DNA of 64,000 nucleotides, taken from positions 558,001 to 622,000 of the forward strand of contig NZ_BMIH01000001.1 in assembly GCF_014641735.1 (NCBI RefSeq), read 5' to 3'. The notes below the pieces were generated by a model. The model was not told the DNA's origin. It was given only the letters and a program-made list of their open reading frames with translations, and did no database searches. This document shows positions 1 through 9,098 of this stretch, piece by piece (position 1 is the first letter of the stretch; each line of letters opens with the position of its first letter). This DNA is from Sphingomonas metalli (GTDB lineage: Bacteria; Pseudomonadota; Alphaproteobacteria; Sphingomonadales; Sphingomonadaceae). The position numbers and the translations under genes are program-made.

Positions 1-1517
1 TTGACCCGCACGGTCGCGGTCGGGCTCCAGCCCGGATGCCGCAGGCGCAGCGCGATGGGCGTGGGCCGCTTGAGCTGCCACCGGAAGCTGCTCGTCGCCA
101 TCTCGGGGAAACGCGTCTCCTGCACCAGCACCGCGTCCTTGTCCCGCCAGCGGAGGGTCGAGGGGATGAAGAGGTTCACGTAGAGCGCGTCCCGATCGTG
201 GAAGTAGATCGAGTCGCGGTACTTGACGTGGTTTTCCATGCCCGTGCCGGTGCAGCACCAGAAACTGTCCTCGGGCGTGTGGTAGAGCTTCATATAGCCC
301 GGCCGCGCGCCCTGGAAGTAGGTCGCCATGCCGCTGTCGGGGTCCTGGGAAGCGAGGATGCCGTTGAACAGGGTCCGCTCGTAATAATCCGCATAGTCGG
401 CACGCGGATCGTGGAGGAACAGCGCCCGCGTCAGCTTCAGCATATTGTGCTGGCAGCATGTCTCGGAGCCCTTGGCCGAGAAGACGTGATCGGCGAAGTC
501 CGCCATGGCGAAGAAATGCTCGTTGTCGCCATGCCCGCCGGTCGCGAAGGAGCGGGTCTGCGCGACCGTCCGCCAGAAGAAGCTGGCCGCCTGCCCATAG
601 CGCGCGTCGCCCGTCACCTCGTGAACGCGGGCGAAGCCCACGATCTTCGGCACCTGCGTATTGGCGTGCAGCCCGTCGAGATGATCCTGCTCCTTCGCCA
701 GCGGCTCCAGAATCGCCTTGTGCGAGAAGCGTTCGGACAGGACGCGATAGTCGGGATTGCCGGTCATGACGAACAGGTCGGCATAGACCTCGTTCATCCC
801 GCCATGCTCGGTCGCCAGCATTGCCTCGAAGGCGGCATCGGACAGCGGCCGGGTGGCGACGACACCCCAGTCGGCCAGCCGGATCAGCACCGCCCGGGCG
901 GCGGCGCTGTCGGCCAGCTGCGCCGCATCGCGCAGGCCGGCATAGACCTTGTGCAGCGTGTACCACGGCACGCCGGTGATCGGCTCGCCGCGCAGGTGCG
1001 CCGCGACCAGCGACGCGCCCTTCGGGAAGGCGCAGACGAGGCCGGTACCGGCCGCCGCCTGGCAGGCTGCCAGTTCGCCCGCGATATAGTCGATGCGCCG
1101 GCGGTAGAAGCGATCGCCGGTCGAGCGCGCTGCGAAGGCGCAGGCCGAGAGATAATGGCCGAGGCTATGGCCGTGGCAATTGATGTCCGCCCAGGTCGGC
1201 TCCGACTCCCAGCCCCCATAGACGGGCGCCTTGGGCTTCAGCCCCGCATTGACCCGGAAATTATGCAGCAGGCGATCGGGGTCGAGGCGGCGCAGATAGG
1301 CCTCGGTCAGGCGTTGCGCGCGCAGGAACGGCCCCTCGCCCAGCGTCACATCGGCCATGTCGAAGGGTTCGAGGATCGGCGGCGCCGGGGTAAGAGACGG
1401 GACACTCTCCGCCGCCGCCCATGTCGGGGACAGGCCGAGCCCCGCCGCTATGCCGCCGACACCGGTGGCGCCGAGAAAGCCCCGGCGCGAGTGGCCCGTG
1501 CAGCAATGGTCCGACAC
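1..1517 (-). CDS. GH127 beta-L-arabinofuranosidase, Tat-exported (3' end beyond the window)
   Basis: The minus-strand frame stays open from a GTG at 1517 to the window edge. The GTG follows a GGGAGAG ribosome site by 5 nt. The product begins with a twin-arginine leader (SRRGFLGATGVGG, then a hydrophobic stretch ending AAA), so export to the periplasm is expected. The body matches the DUF1680/GH127 fold. The family's zinc-binding and nucleophilic cysteines are visible: ETCCQHNM (about bases 440-465, the Glu-X-Cys pair) and FWCCTGTGMENH (about 240-280, the paired cysteines). GH127 enzymes remove terminal beta-L-arabinofuranose from arabino-oligosaccharides or glycoproteins. About 505 residues are visible; family members are usually 600-800, so the C-terminal beta-sandwich is cut off. 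The GH43 enzyme and sugar ABC importer near 47-52 kb would fit arabinose-containing substrates, but that link is inferred. Confidence 0.9.
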   Translation of the reverse strand, partial: MSDHCCTGHSRRGFLGATGVGGIAAGLGLSPTWAAAESVPSLTPAPPILEPFDMADVTLGEGPFLRAQRLTEAYLRRLDPDRLLHNFRVNAGLKPKAPVYGGWESEPTWADINCHGHSLGHYLSACAFAARSTGDRFYRRRIDYIAGELAACQAAAGTGLVCAFPKGASLVAAHLRGEPITGVPWYTLHKVYAGLRDAAQLADSAAARAVLIRLADWGVVATRPLSDAAFEAMLATEHGGMNEVYADLFVMTGNPDYRVLSERFSHKAILEPLAKEQDHLDGLHANTQVPKIVGFARVHEVTGDARYGQAASFFWRTVAQTRSFATGGHGDNEHFFAMADFADHVFSAKGSETCCQHNMLKLTRALFLHDPRADYADYYERTLFNGILASQDPDSGMATYFQGARPGYMKLYHTPEDSFWCCTGTGMENHVKYRDSIYFHDRDALYVNLFIPSTLRWRDKDAVLVQETRFPEMATSSFRWQLKRPTPIALRLRHPGWSPTATVRV

Positions 1518-1662
1518 AAGGCCTCTCCCTCATCCTGATCGACTGATTTTGTCCGACTTAGCAGATGTGGCCGTGCGCACAAACGGCGCGGCTCCGGATC
1601 ACCCCGCCGCAGACTGGGCACGTGACAGAAACTCGTTAGAATACTGCACGTTAGTGCCCGCC

Positions 1663-3189
1663 ATGGTGAGCCTGTCCCCGCAATCAGTCGTCACGCCGGA
1701 AGAGCAGGAACGCGGCCTGCGACTGCTGGTCGGCGAGGCGGCGCTGTCGGGCGGAGCGGCCGCCCTGACCACCGGCGTGATCCTGACCGCCTTCGCCCTG
1801 CATCTCGGGGCGTCGAACGTGATGATCGGGGTGCTGGCCAGCGTGCCGTTCCTGGCCCAGCTGCTCCAGCTGCCCGCGATCGCGCTGATCGCACGCTGGC
1901 CGCACCGCAAGGCGATCTCCGTCGTCACCAGCCTGGTCGGGCGGGCGATGCTGGCGGTGATGGCGGCGCTCGCCTTCTTCAGCGGCACGGCCCCCCTGCT
2001 GATCTTCGTGGCCGCGCAGGCGATCCTCTGCGGCCTCGGCGCGGTGGGCTCCTGTGCCTGGAACGCCTGGATGCGCGATCTCGCGCCCGAGGAGCGATTG
2101 GGGCAGGTCTTTGCGCTGCGATCGCTCTGGCTTACCGGCGTCAGTCTGGTGCTGGGCCTCGCCGCGGCGCTGGCACTCGACCTCACCGCACCGCGATCGA
2201 CGCCCCGCGACTTCGTCTTCGCGGGCATGTTCGCGGCCGGCTGCGTGACGGGGCTGATCAGCGCGCGCGTGGTCGCGGCGATGCCGGAGCCGCAAATGCC
2301 GCCGGCCCCCGGCGCTGTGCCGCTGCTCGCGCTGCTCCGCCCGCCGCTGGGCGACCCCAACTTCCGGCGCCTGCTCGGCTTCATCGCCAGCTGGCAGTTC
2401 GCGGTCAATCTCGCCACGCCCTTCTTCACCGTCTTCATCGTGCGCCAGCTCGGCTTCAACGTCAGCTTCGTGCTGCTGCTCAGCGTCGTCAGCCAGATCG
2501 CGAACCTCGCGGCGTTGCGGATGTGGGGCACGCTGAGCGACCGGTTCGCCAACAAGTCGGTGCTGGCGGTCTGTGCGCCGACCTATATCCTGGCGATCGT
2601 CGCGATGATCGGCGCCTCGCAATTCGACAGCCGCTGGCTGGTCAAGGGCTGGCTGGTGCTGCTCCATGTCGTGATGGGCGGATCGATCGCCGGGGTCACG
2701 CTGACCAGCACCAACATCGCCCTCAAGCTCTCGCCCAAGGGATCGGCCACCGCCTATGTCGCCGCCAGCGCGATCGCGACCGCGCTGGCGGCGGGGCTGG
2801 CGCCGATCCTCGGCGGTCTGCTCGCCGACTTCTTCGCGGCGCGCCGGTTCGAGCTGGTCGCCCGCTGGTCCGGGCCGAGCGGGGTGCTCTCTTTGCCCTT
2901 CGTCCTCAGCCGCTGGGACTTCTACTTCCTGATCGCCGGCATGATCGGGCTCTATGCCATGCACCGGCTCTCGCTGGTGGCCGAGACGGGCGAGATCGAA
3001 CGGCGGGCGATGGTCGGGCAGGTGCTGGGCGAGACGCGGCGGACGATCCGCAACATCTCCAGCGTCGCCGGGCTGCGCGCCGCGACCGACCTGCCCGCCA
3101 ACCTGTTGCGCGAGGGCTGGCTGCGGGTTCGCCTGCGCCGCGCCCAGGCGGCGAAGCGAGCCCGCACCGACCCGGCGGTCACCAGCTGA
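1663..3189 (+). CDS. MFS transporter
   Basis: A 508-residue polytopic membrane protein of the major facilitator superfamily, with about 12 hydrophobic segments in two halves. The N-terminal half carries a basic loop after the second helix (ARWPHRKAIS), in the position of the MFS A-motif. The central loop is PEPQMPPAPGAVPLL and the C-terminal half resumes at FRRLLGFIASWQF. The C-terminal tail is long and basic (RVRLRRAQAAKRARTD). The start is uncertain: GTG at 1654 and ATG at 1663 are both in frame and neither has a good ribosome site. The substrate cannot be read from sequence. The divergent GH127 glycosidase makes a sugar or oligosaccharide possible. Its 3' end overlaps the convergent TBDR gene by 11 nt. 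Confidence 0.85.
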   Translation: MVSLSPQSVVTPEEQERGLRLLVGEAALSGGAAALTTGVILTAFALHLGASNVMIGVLASVPFLAQLLQLPAIALIARWPHRKAISVVTSLVGRAMLAVMAALAFFSGTAPLLIFVAAQAILCGLGAVGSCAWNAWMRDLAPEERLGQVFALRSLWLTGVSLVLGLAAALALDLTAPRSTPRDFVFAGMFAAGCVTGLISARVVAAMPEPQMPPAPGAVPLLALLRPPLGDPNFRRLLGFIASWQFAVNLATPFFTVFIVRQLGFNVSFVLLLSVVSQIANLAALRMWGTLSDRFANKSVLAVCAPTYILAIVAMIGASQFDSRWLVKGWLVLLHVVMGGSIAGVTLTSTNIALKLSPKGSATAYVAASAIATALAAGLAPILGGLLADFFAARRFELVARWSGPSGVLSLPFVLSRWDFYFLIAGMIGLYAMHRLSLVAETGEIERRAMVGQVLGETRRTIRNISSVAGLRAATDLPANLLREGWLRVRLRRAQAAKRARTDPAVTS

Positions 3190-5629
3190 TGTTGAGGCGG
3201 CCGTAGAGCTGGCGGCCGTTGAAGCCGAACGGCGAGTAATAGGGGAAGGCGGTCACCCCGTTGTTGTTGAGCCGTGCCGGCGTCGTGTCCGGATAGACGT
3301 CGAACAGATTGTCTGCTCCCACAGCCAGCGACACCGCATCGTTGAAGCGGTAGCGCGCCTCCAGATCGACCAGCGTGTGGCGGCCGGTATAATAGTCGTT
3401 GGCGACCACCGTGCCGGGCTGGAGGACGTTGCCATAGTGGACGGCGCGCAGCGTCGCGCCGAACGCATCGAGCCGCCAGTCGACCGCACCGACCAATTTG
3501 GTGCGCGGCGTGCCCTGCTCGATCGTCAGGATGCGGTTGCGGCCGAAGAGGCTGGGCGCGGGGTTGAGCGCCGCGGTCGAGGTCGGCACCCGGTCGACCG
3601 AGATGTCGTTGATATTCGCCGCCGCGCTCAGGTTGAAGCTGCCCAGACCGCCGCTGCGCAGCGTATAGGCGGCGACGATGTCGAGGCCCTTGGTGGTCGT
3701 CTGCACACCATTGATGAAGAAGCGGGCCGCCTGCACGCCGAAGGGAGCGAGGATGTTGGCGACCTGCGTGCTGGCGGTGCGCTGGATGTTCTCCGACAGC
3801 GCGATCTGGTTGCGGATGCGGATGCGATAGGCATCGACCGTCAGGCTGAAGCCGCCGGCACGGATGACGGTGCCGAGCGAATAGTTGCGCGACTTTTCCG
3901 GCTCGAGCGAGCGCGCGCCGAGCGCCTGGGCGATGCTGCTCGACACCGGGTAGAGGCCGGTGTCGAGGATCTGGTTGCCGCTGACCAGCGACTGGGTCGA
4001 GGTATAATATTGCTGCTGGAGCGACGGCGCGCGGAAGCCGGTCGAGATCGAGCCGCGGAAGGCGAGCCAGGGGGCGATGTCGTAACGGGCCGAAACCTTG
4101 CCGGTGGCCGTTTCGCCGAAATCCGAATAGGTCTCGCCGCGCGCGGCGAAGCCGAGCGTCAACCGGTCCCACAGGCGTGCCTCGACATCGGCATAGATGC
4201 TGCCGTTGCTGCGATGGACATCGACCTCGTTCGACGGCTGGAAGCCGAGAAACCCCTGCGCGCCCGAGCCGAGGTTCGTCGCGGCGCCCGGTGCGCGATT
4301 GTAGCTCTGCAGCTCGCCCGCACCGATCTTGAAGCCTTCGCGCCGATATTCGCCGCCGGCCGCGACGTTGACCACCGCGATGCCCAGCGTCACCTCGCGC
4401 GCCACGTCCAGCCCGGCGACGAGCTGGTCATAGGTCAGCCGCCCCGCATCGAAGCTGGTGGGCGAGGCATTGCCATAGGTGGCGTTGGCGCTGTTGCGGG
4501 TCGCGAAGTCGATCGTGTTGCGACCATAGCTGACGGTCAGGTCGGTGTTCCACCCGCCCAGTTCGCCGCGGATGCCGCCGGTGGCGTTATAGTCCTTCGA
4601 CCGGGTACCGATCAGCGGCAGGAAGCCGTCCGGATAGAGTCCGGTCAGTGCGTTCGCATTGGCGTTGGCATCCGATCCGGTCGCGTTGGGCACGCGCGGA
4701 AAGGCGGCGCTTTCGCTGTCGCGCAGCTGGAAGCCGCCATTGGCATAGGCCGTCCAGCCATTGTCGCCGAGCGGCACGGCGGCGTTCAGGAAGACGGTGC
4801 CCTGCTCGACCTCCGGATCGCCGAAGCGGGCGCGGATGCGCAGCGGGGTGATGCCGCGCGGATCGATGTCGGCGCGATTGGTCGGCTGGCGGGTGACATA
4901 TTCGCCCGACAGGGTCAGGAAGCCCTCGTCGCCGATCCCGAAACCCTGCCAGCCGCTCACGGTCAGCGCCTCGCCGTCGCGCGCATTGCGCGAGGTGCGG
5001 GCGGCGTCATATTCGGTCAGATAGCGGCCGAAGGTGACGGCCGCGCCGCCGCCGGTCCGCGCCTCGCGCAGGCGCAGGTTGACGACGCCGGCGATCGCAT
5101 CCGAGCCATATTGCGCCGACGCGCCCTCGCGCAGCACCTCGACCCGGTCGAGCGCGACGGTGGGGATGGTGTTGAGATCGACCGCGGCCGAGCCGCGCCC
5201 GACCGAGCCGTTGATGTTGAGCAGCGCCGAGGTGTGGGCGCGGGTGCCGTTGATCAGCACCAGCGTCTGGTCGGGCGAGAGGCCGCGCAGCGTCGCCGGG
5301 CGAACCGCGTCGGTGCCGTCGACCGCGGCCTGGCGCGGGAAGTCGATCGAGGGGGCGACCGTCGACAGGGCATCGGCCAGCTCGGTCGTGCCCTGCGCGC
5401 GCAGCTGCTCGCCGCTCAGCACGTCGACCGGCGACACGGTGTCGAGCCGGCTCCGACCCGGTGCGCGGGTGCCGGTGACGACGATCTCAGCGTCGACCGG
5501 AGGCGCGGCGGCGGGCTCCGCATCGGTGGCGCCGGCCGGTGCCGCCGTCTGGGCCCGCACGGCGACGGGCAGGACAGCGGAGACGGTCAGAGCGACGCCG
5601 GCGAGCAGCAGGCTGCGTGGAGTGTTCAC
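3179..5629 (-). CDS. TonB-dependent outer-membrane receptor
   Basis: Predicted 816 residues from GTG 5629, which follows AAGGGGA and directly precedes a clean signal peptide (SLLLAGVALTVSAVLPVAVRA). An ATG 75 nt upstream would place extra charged residues before the signal and is less likely. After the signal come a TonB-box-like segment (AEIVVTGTRAP) and a plug domain (SPVDVLSGEQLRAQGTTELADAL, then DRVEVLREGASAQYGSDAIAGVVN). The 22-strand barrel ends in an aromatic-rich strand (GRLNISW). It imports a scarce nutrient across the outer membrane using TonB energy. It is divergent from the desaturase/PhnD operon and shares that 215 bp intergenic region, so the ligand may be the same one that operon handles. 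This is not proven. Confidence 0.92.
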   Translation of the reverse strand: MNTPRSLLLAGVALTVSAVLPVAVRAQTAAPAGATDAEPAAAPPVDAEIVVTGTRAPGRSRLDTVSPVDVLSGEQLRAQGTTELADALSTVAPSIDFPRQAAVDGTDAVRPATLRGLSPDQTLVLINGTRAHTSALLNINGSVGRGSAAVDLNTIPTVALDRVEVLREGASAQYGSDAIAGVVNLRLREARTGGGAAVTFGRYLTEYDAARTSRNARDGEALTVSGWQGFGIGDEGFLTLSGEYVTRQPTNRADIDPRGITPLRIRARFGDPEVEQGTVFLNAAVPLGDNGWTAYANGGFQLRDSESAAFPRVPNATGSDANANANALTGLYPDGFLPLIGTRSKDYNATGGIRGELGGWNTDLTVSYGRNTIDFATRNSANATYGNASPTSFDAGRLTYDQLVAGLDVAREVTLGIAVVNVAAGGEYRREGFKIGAGELQSYNRAPGAATNLGSGAQGFLGFQPSNEVDVHRSNGSIYADVEARLWDRLTLGFAARGETYSDFGETATGKVSARYDIAPWLAFRGSISTGFRAPSLQQQYYTSTQSLVSGNQILDTGLYPVSSSIAQALGARSLEPEKSRNYSLGTVIRAGGFSLTVDAYRIRIRNQIALSENIQRTASTQVANILAPFGVQAARFFINGVQTTTKGLDIVAAYTLRSGGLGSFNLSAAANINDISVDRVPTSTAALNPAPSLFGRNRILTIEQGTPRTKLVGAVDWRLDAFGATLRAVHYGNVLQPGTVVANDYYTGRHTLVDLEARYRFNDAVSLAVGADNLFDVYPDTTPARLNNNGVTAFPYYSPFGFNGRQLYGRLNISW

Positions 5630-5793
5630 GGATGTTCCCCTTGGATGTTTTCGGCTTGTTCGCGTGGGCGCCTTGTTGACCGGATCTAGCGCGAAGTGGG
5701 GCAAGGCTTCCTTGCCGTACGATAAGGCGAGCTTCGAAGCCGGAAACGCCCCGGTCGGCGCATCGGGATGGCAGCTCGTCTCAACGGCCCTTT

Positions 5794-5820
5794 AATTCCC
5801 ATCGGAATAGTAGATATTGG
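5794..5820. promoter_or_regulatory. Candidate regulator site between the TBDR and desaturase genes
   Basis: This AT-richer stretch lies 24 bp before the desaturase start. It contains the short dyad ATTCC-CATC-GGAAT, followed by TAGTAGATATTGG. The order T-CCCATC-N4-TAGT-G recurs upstream of the serine acetyltransferase gene (9002-9031). Two promoters in one cluster sharing this pattern suggests a common regulator. Its identity is not visible in the window. Confidence 0.4.
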
Positions 5821-5844
5821 AGCCCGATTAGACGGAGAACGCGG

Positions 5845-6756
5845 ATGCGGCAAGGGCGGCGCGGGACGAAGGGCGAATTCCCTATACGGGTCGAATGGCC
5901 GACGGTCGGCGTCGCGATCGCCGTCTATGGCGGCTGGCTTGCGCTGACAGCCTGGCACGCGGCGCTGCCTTGGCCGGTCCTGGCGCTGGCCGGCGGCTGG
6001 CTGATCGCCTGGCACGGATCGCTCCAGCATGAGGTGATCCATGGCCATCCGACCGGCCGTCGCGGCATCGACGATGCGATCGGCAGCGTGCCGCTGTCCT
6101 TATGGCTGCCCTATGCCGTCTACCGCCGCTCGCACCTCCTGCATCACGGCACGGCGGCGATCACCGATCCGTTCGACGACCCCGAGTCGCGCTACATCGC
6201 CCGCCCCTCGCGCTGGCAGCGGATCCGCGCGACCGTGCAGGCGACGCTGCTGGGCCATCTGCTGATCGGCCCTGCGATCGTCATCGGCCGCTTCCTGGCG
6301 AGCGAGGCGCAGCGGCTGCGGCGGGCGCCGCGGCAGGTGCTCCGCGACTGGACACCGCACCTGATCGCCACGGCGCTCGTCCTGCTCTGGCTGCGCCGGA
6401 TGGACCTGGGGATCGATACCTATCTCGCGTGCTTCGTCTATCCCGGCACGGCCTTGTCGCTGCTGCGCTCCTATGCCGAGCATCGCGCCGAGCTGGCGAC
6501 GCCGGGGCGGGCGGCGACGGTCGAATCGCGCGGGGCTCTCTCGCTCCTGTTCCTGCACAACAATCTGCACGTCGCGCATCACGAGCGGCCGCGCCTGCCC
6601 TGGTATCGCCTGCCCGCCTATCATCGCGCCAACCGCGCGCGCTTCTCCGCCGCGGGGACGCGCCGCTACGCCGGCTATCGCGAGGTGCTCCGCCGCTACC
6701 TGCTCGCCCCGCACGATGCCGCCGTCCACCCGCATTACCAGGAGGTGCAGCCATGA
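5845..6756 (+). CDS. Fatty acid desaturase family membrane protein
   Basis: 303 residues with the three histidine clusters of membrane di-iron desaturases/hydroxylases: HEVIHGH (about residue 63), HLLHH (about 93) and HVAHH (about 239). Hydrophobic segments lie between them (for example AVYGGWLALTAWHAALPWPVLALAGGW, in two parts). Such enzymes use O2 and a reductant to introduce a double bond or hydroxyl into an alkyl chain. The gene overlaps the next one by ATGA, so the two are translationally coupled. A desaturase-type oxygenase paired with a solute-binding protein and an FAD protein is unusual for lipid synthesis and may instead act on an imported alkyl compound. The family call is firm; the substrate is unknown. 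Confidence 0.88.
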   Translation: MRQGRRGTKGEFPIRVEWPTVGVAIAVYGGWLALTAWHAALPWPVLALAGGWLIAWHGSLQHEVIHGHPTGRRGIDDAIGSVPLSLWLPYAVYRRSHLLHHGTAAITDPFDDPESRYIARPSRWQRIRATVQATLLGHLLIGPAIVIGRFLASEAQRLRRAPRQVLRDWTPHLIATALVLLWLRRMDLGIDTYLACFVYPGTALSLLRSYAEHRAELATPGRAATVESRGALSLLFLHNNLHVAHHERPRLPWYRLPAYHRANRARFSAAGTRRYAGYREVLRRYLLAPHDAAVHPHYQEVQP

Positions 6757-7562
6757 CCCTGCCCGTCGCATCGCTGCCCATGTACGACCATCCCGCCCAA
6801 GCCGGTGCCAATGACGCGCTGTGGCGGGCGATCGCCGAGCGGCTGGAGGCGCGCGGCGTGCGCCGCGTGCCGCACCGGCTGACCCGCACGGCGGCGCCCG
6901 GCCGGCTGTGGCGCGATCCCGCGCTGCTGTTCGGCCAGGCCTGCGGCTATCCGCTGGTGACCGAGCACCTGCCGCTGCGGGTGCTGGCCCTGCCCGTCTA
7001 TGCGGCGCGGGGGAGCGAGGGCGGGCGGCACCGCAGCCTGATCGTCACGCGCGCCTGCGAGGGCGGCGAGACACTGGCGGCGTTTCGCGGTCGCCGCGCC
7101 GCGATCAACGATCCCGGTTCGAACACCGGCATGAACCTGTTCCGCGCCGCCGTCGCGCCGCTCGCCCCCGGCGGGCGGTTCTTCGCCGAGGTGATCGTGA
7201 CGGGCGCACATCGCGACAGTATCCGTGCCGTGCTTCGCGGGGAGGCGGACGTCGCCGCGATCGACGCGGTGACCTATGCCGGGATCGAACGATTCGAGCC
7301 GGCGCTGACCGAAGGCCTGCGGATCGTCGACCAGACGCCGTCCTCGCCGACCCTGCCCTTCGTCACCTCGACCTGTACGCCGATCGAGACTGTGTCGGCC
7401 CTGCGCATGGCATTGGCCGATGCGATGGACGACCCCGCCCTGGCCGAAGCGCGCGGGACGCTGGCGCTGACCGGCCTCGCCGCCGCGGAGGCGGGCTCCT
7501 TCGACGGCCTGTCGGGGCTGGCGCGGCAGGCGGACCGGGTCGGCTATCCGATACTGGCCTGA
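6753..7562 (+). CDS. PhnD/SsuA/transferrin-type substrate-binding protein
   Basis: 269 residues starting at ATG 6753 behind a strong AGGAGGTG site, overlapping the desaturase stop. The sequence follows the two-lobed periplasmic binding fold of the PhnD family: ASLPMYDHP at the N-terminus, FRGRRAAINDPGSNTGMNLFR (about 111-131, hinge and ligand loop) and GEADVAAIDAVTYA (about 164-177, second lobe). No N-terminal signal peptide is evident and no ABC permease or ATPase lies nearby. It could therefore be a cytoplasmic or sensor form, or use a transporter elsewhere. Relatives bind phosphonates, sulfonates or similar oxyanions. The nearby serine acetyltransferase makes a sulfur compound a reasonable but unproven guess. 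Confidence 0.82.
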   Translation: MTLPVASLPMYDHPAQAGANDALWRAIAERLEARGVRRVPHRLTRTAAPGRLWRDPALLFGQACGYPLVTEHLPLRVLALPVYAARGSEGGRHRSLIVTRACEGGETLAAFRGRRAAINDPGSNTGMNLFRAAVAPLAPGGRFFAEVIVTGAHRDSIRAVLRGEADVAAIDAVTYAGIERFEPALTEGLRIVDQTPSSPTLPFVTSTCTPIETVSALRMALADAMDDPALAEARGTLALTGLAAAEAGSFDGLSGLARQADRVGYPILA

Positions 7563-7580
7563 TCTGGCAGAGCCTGCGCG

Positions 7581-8969
7581 ATGCATGCCCCTGCTCCCCC
7601 CAATGCCACGGCTGGCTGGATGACGCCCGAGAGCCACATCGTGATCGTCGGCGGCGGCTTCAGCGGCACGATGATGGCGGTGAACCTCCACCGCTATGGC
7701 GGTCCCCGTGCCACGCTGCTGGAGCGCGAGCCGGACCGCCTGGGGCGCGGCGTCGCCTATGGCAGCGCGCATCCCGGTCAGCTCCTCAACGTCCGGGCCA
7801 GCGGGATGAGCGTCTTTCCCGACGATCCCGGCCATTTCGCGCGCTGGGCGATGGCGCATGGCGAAGGCGGCACCGGCGACTTCGTGTCGCGCACCGTCTA
7901 CGGCGCCTATCTCCGGGAAACGCTGAACGAGGTCCGCGCGAGCGCGGGCGCGCGGCTGGAGGTGACGACCGGCGAGGCGGTGGCGCTGGAACGCACGGCG
8001 GAAGGCGTCGTCGTGCGCCTGGCGGACGGCCGCGGAATCGCGGCGGACGCGGTGGTGCTCACCCCCGGCAACCTGCCGCCGCACGCGCCCCCGGGGATCG
8101 ATCCGGCGGCCCTGCCCGCGGAGCTCTATGTAGACGACCCCTGGACCGGCGACGTCGCCGCCGGACTGTCGTCGGACGACGCCGTGCTTCTGGTCGGGAC
8201 CGGGCTCACCGCGATCGACATGGCCTTGTCGCTCGACGCGTCCGGGTTCGAGGGCCGCATCCTCGCGCTGTCGCGGCGCGGGCTGGCGCCGCGTCGCCAT
8301 CTCGACGGCCAGCCCCCGGTCGCGGGGCTCGTCGACCCGCCCGAGCTGCCGCTGTCGCAGCTCGTCGGCGAGGTCCGGCGAGCAGGCGCGGCACAAGGCT
8401 GGCGCAATGCCGTCGATGCGCTGCGCCCGGTGACCCAGCGCTGGTGGGCGCGGGCCGATACCGCCACGCGCGCCCGCTTCCTGCGCCATCTGCGTCCCTG
8501 GTGGGACGTGCACCGCCACCGTTTGGCGCCCGCGGTCGCCGACCGGATCGACGCGATGGTTGCGGCCGGGCGGCTGCGCTTTGCCGCGGGCAAGATCCTG
8601 TCGGTCTCGGCGGACGGGCTGCTCGACTGGCGACCGCGCCATGCCGCCGAATCCTGTCGCACGCGGGTCCGCCGGATCGTCAACTGCACCGGCCCGCAAG
8701 GCGACGTGCTGCGCACCGGCGAGCCGTTGCTGCGCCAGCTCATCGCGGACGGAATGATCAGGCCCGATCCGCTGCGGCTGGGCATCAACGTCGACGCCGG
8801 ATCGCACGTCATCGCCGCAGACGGCACCGCGCAGCCGGACCTGCTCTGCGTCGGCCCGATGACCCGCGGCAGCGTCTGGGAGATCGTCGCGGTGCCCGAC
8901 ATTCGCCGGCAGTGCGCTGATCTGGGCCGCCGCCTCTCCAACGCGCACTGGATCGGCGAGGGCCTGTAA
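7581..8969 (+). CDS. FAD/NAD(P)-binding protein (NAD_binding_9 type)
   Basis: 462 residues. The Rossmann motif IVIVGGGFSGTMMA lies at about residue 20, followed by RLGRGVAYG and LLNVRASGMSVFPDDPGHF, typical of the FAD/NAD(P)-binding family PF13454. A second dinucleotide motif is VLLVGTGLTAIDMALSL (about 202), and a C-terminal FAD contact is RIVNCTGPQGD. Members are flavin-dependent oxidoreductases or hydroxylase-like proteins of mostly unknown substrate. The start could be ATG 7581 or ATG 7620; neither has a strong ribosome site. It sits 18 nt after the binding-protein gene, so it probably belongs to the same operon. With the desaturase it gives two redox enzymes beside a TBDR and a binding protein. 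Confidence 0.83.
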   Translation: MHAPAPPNATAGWMTPESHIVIVGGGFSGTMMAVNLHRYGGPRATLLEREPDRLGRGVAYGSAHPGQLLNVRASGMSVFPDDPGHFARWAMAHGEGGTGDFVSRTVYGAYLRETLNEVRASAGARLEVTTGEAVALERTAEGVVVRLADGRGIAADAVVLTPGNLPPHAPPGIDPAALPAELYVDDPWTGDVAAGLSSDDAVLLVGTGLTAIDMALSLDASGFEGRILALSRRGLAPRRHLDGQPPVAGLVDPPELPLSQLVGEVRRAGAAQGWRNAVDALRPVTQRWWARADTATRARFLRHLRPWWDVHRHRLAPAVADRIDAMVAAGRLRFAAGKILSVSADGLLDWRPRHAAESCRTRVRRIVNCTGPQGDVLRTGEPLLRQLIADGMIRPDPLRLGINVDAGSHVIAADGTAQPDLLCVGPMTRGSVWEIVAVPDIRRQCADLGRRLSNAHWIGEGL

Positions 8970-9001
8970 AGCCAGCTTCTCCACCCGACAGCATTTCTAT
9001 C

Positions 9002-9031
9002 AATCCCCATCAACTTAGTGGGGTATTGTGG
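9002..9031. promoter_or_regulatory. Candidate regulator site upstream of serine acetyltransferase
   Basis: This stretch ends 67 bp before the acetyltransferase start. The arms ATCCCC and GGGGTAT flank an AT-rich centre (CATCAACTTAGT), forming an imperfect dyad. It shares the series T-CCCATC-N4-TAGT-G with the site at 5794-5820. Such dyads are typical of Rrf2- or LysR-type sulfur regulators, but the protein that binds cannot be identified here. Confidence 0.4.
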
Positions 9032-9098
9032 AGGTCGGAGGTTTCGATGCGCCACCTTGCCACCCCTGCCCCATTGCCGGTCCGGCGCTGAGGCCCCG

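Noticed and set aside
36..1538. A 500-codon plus-strand frame at the left edge
   Set aside because: It is antisense to the GH127 gene, whose minus-strand frame shows the Tat leader and zinc-site cysteines.
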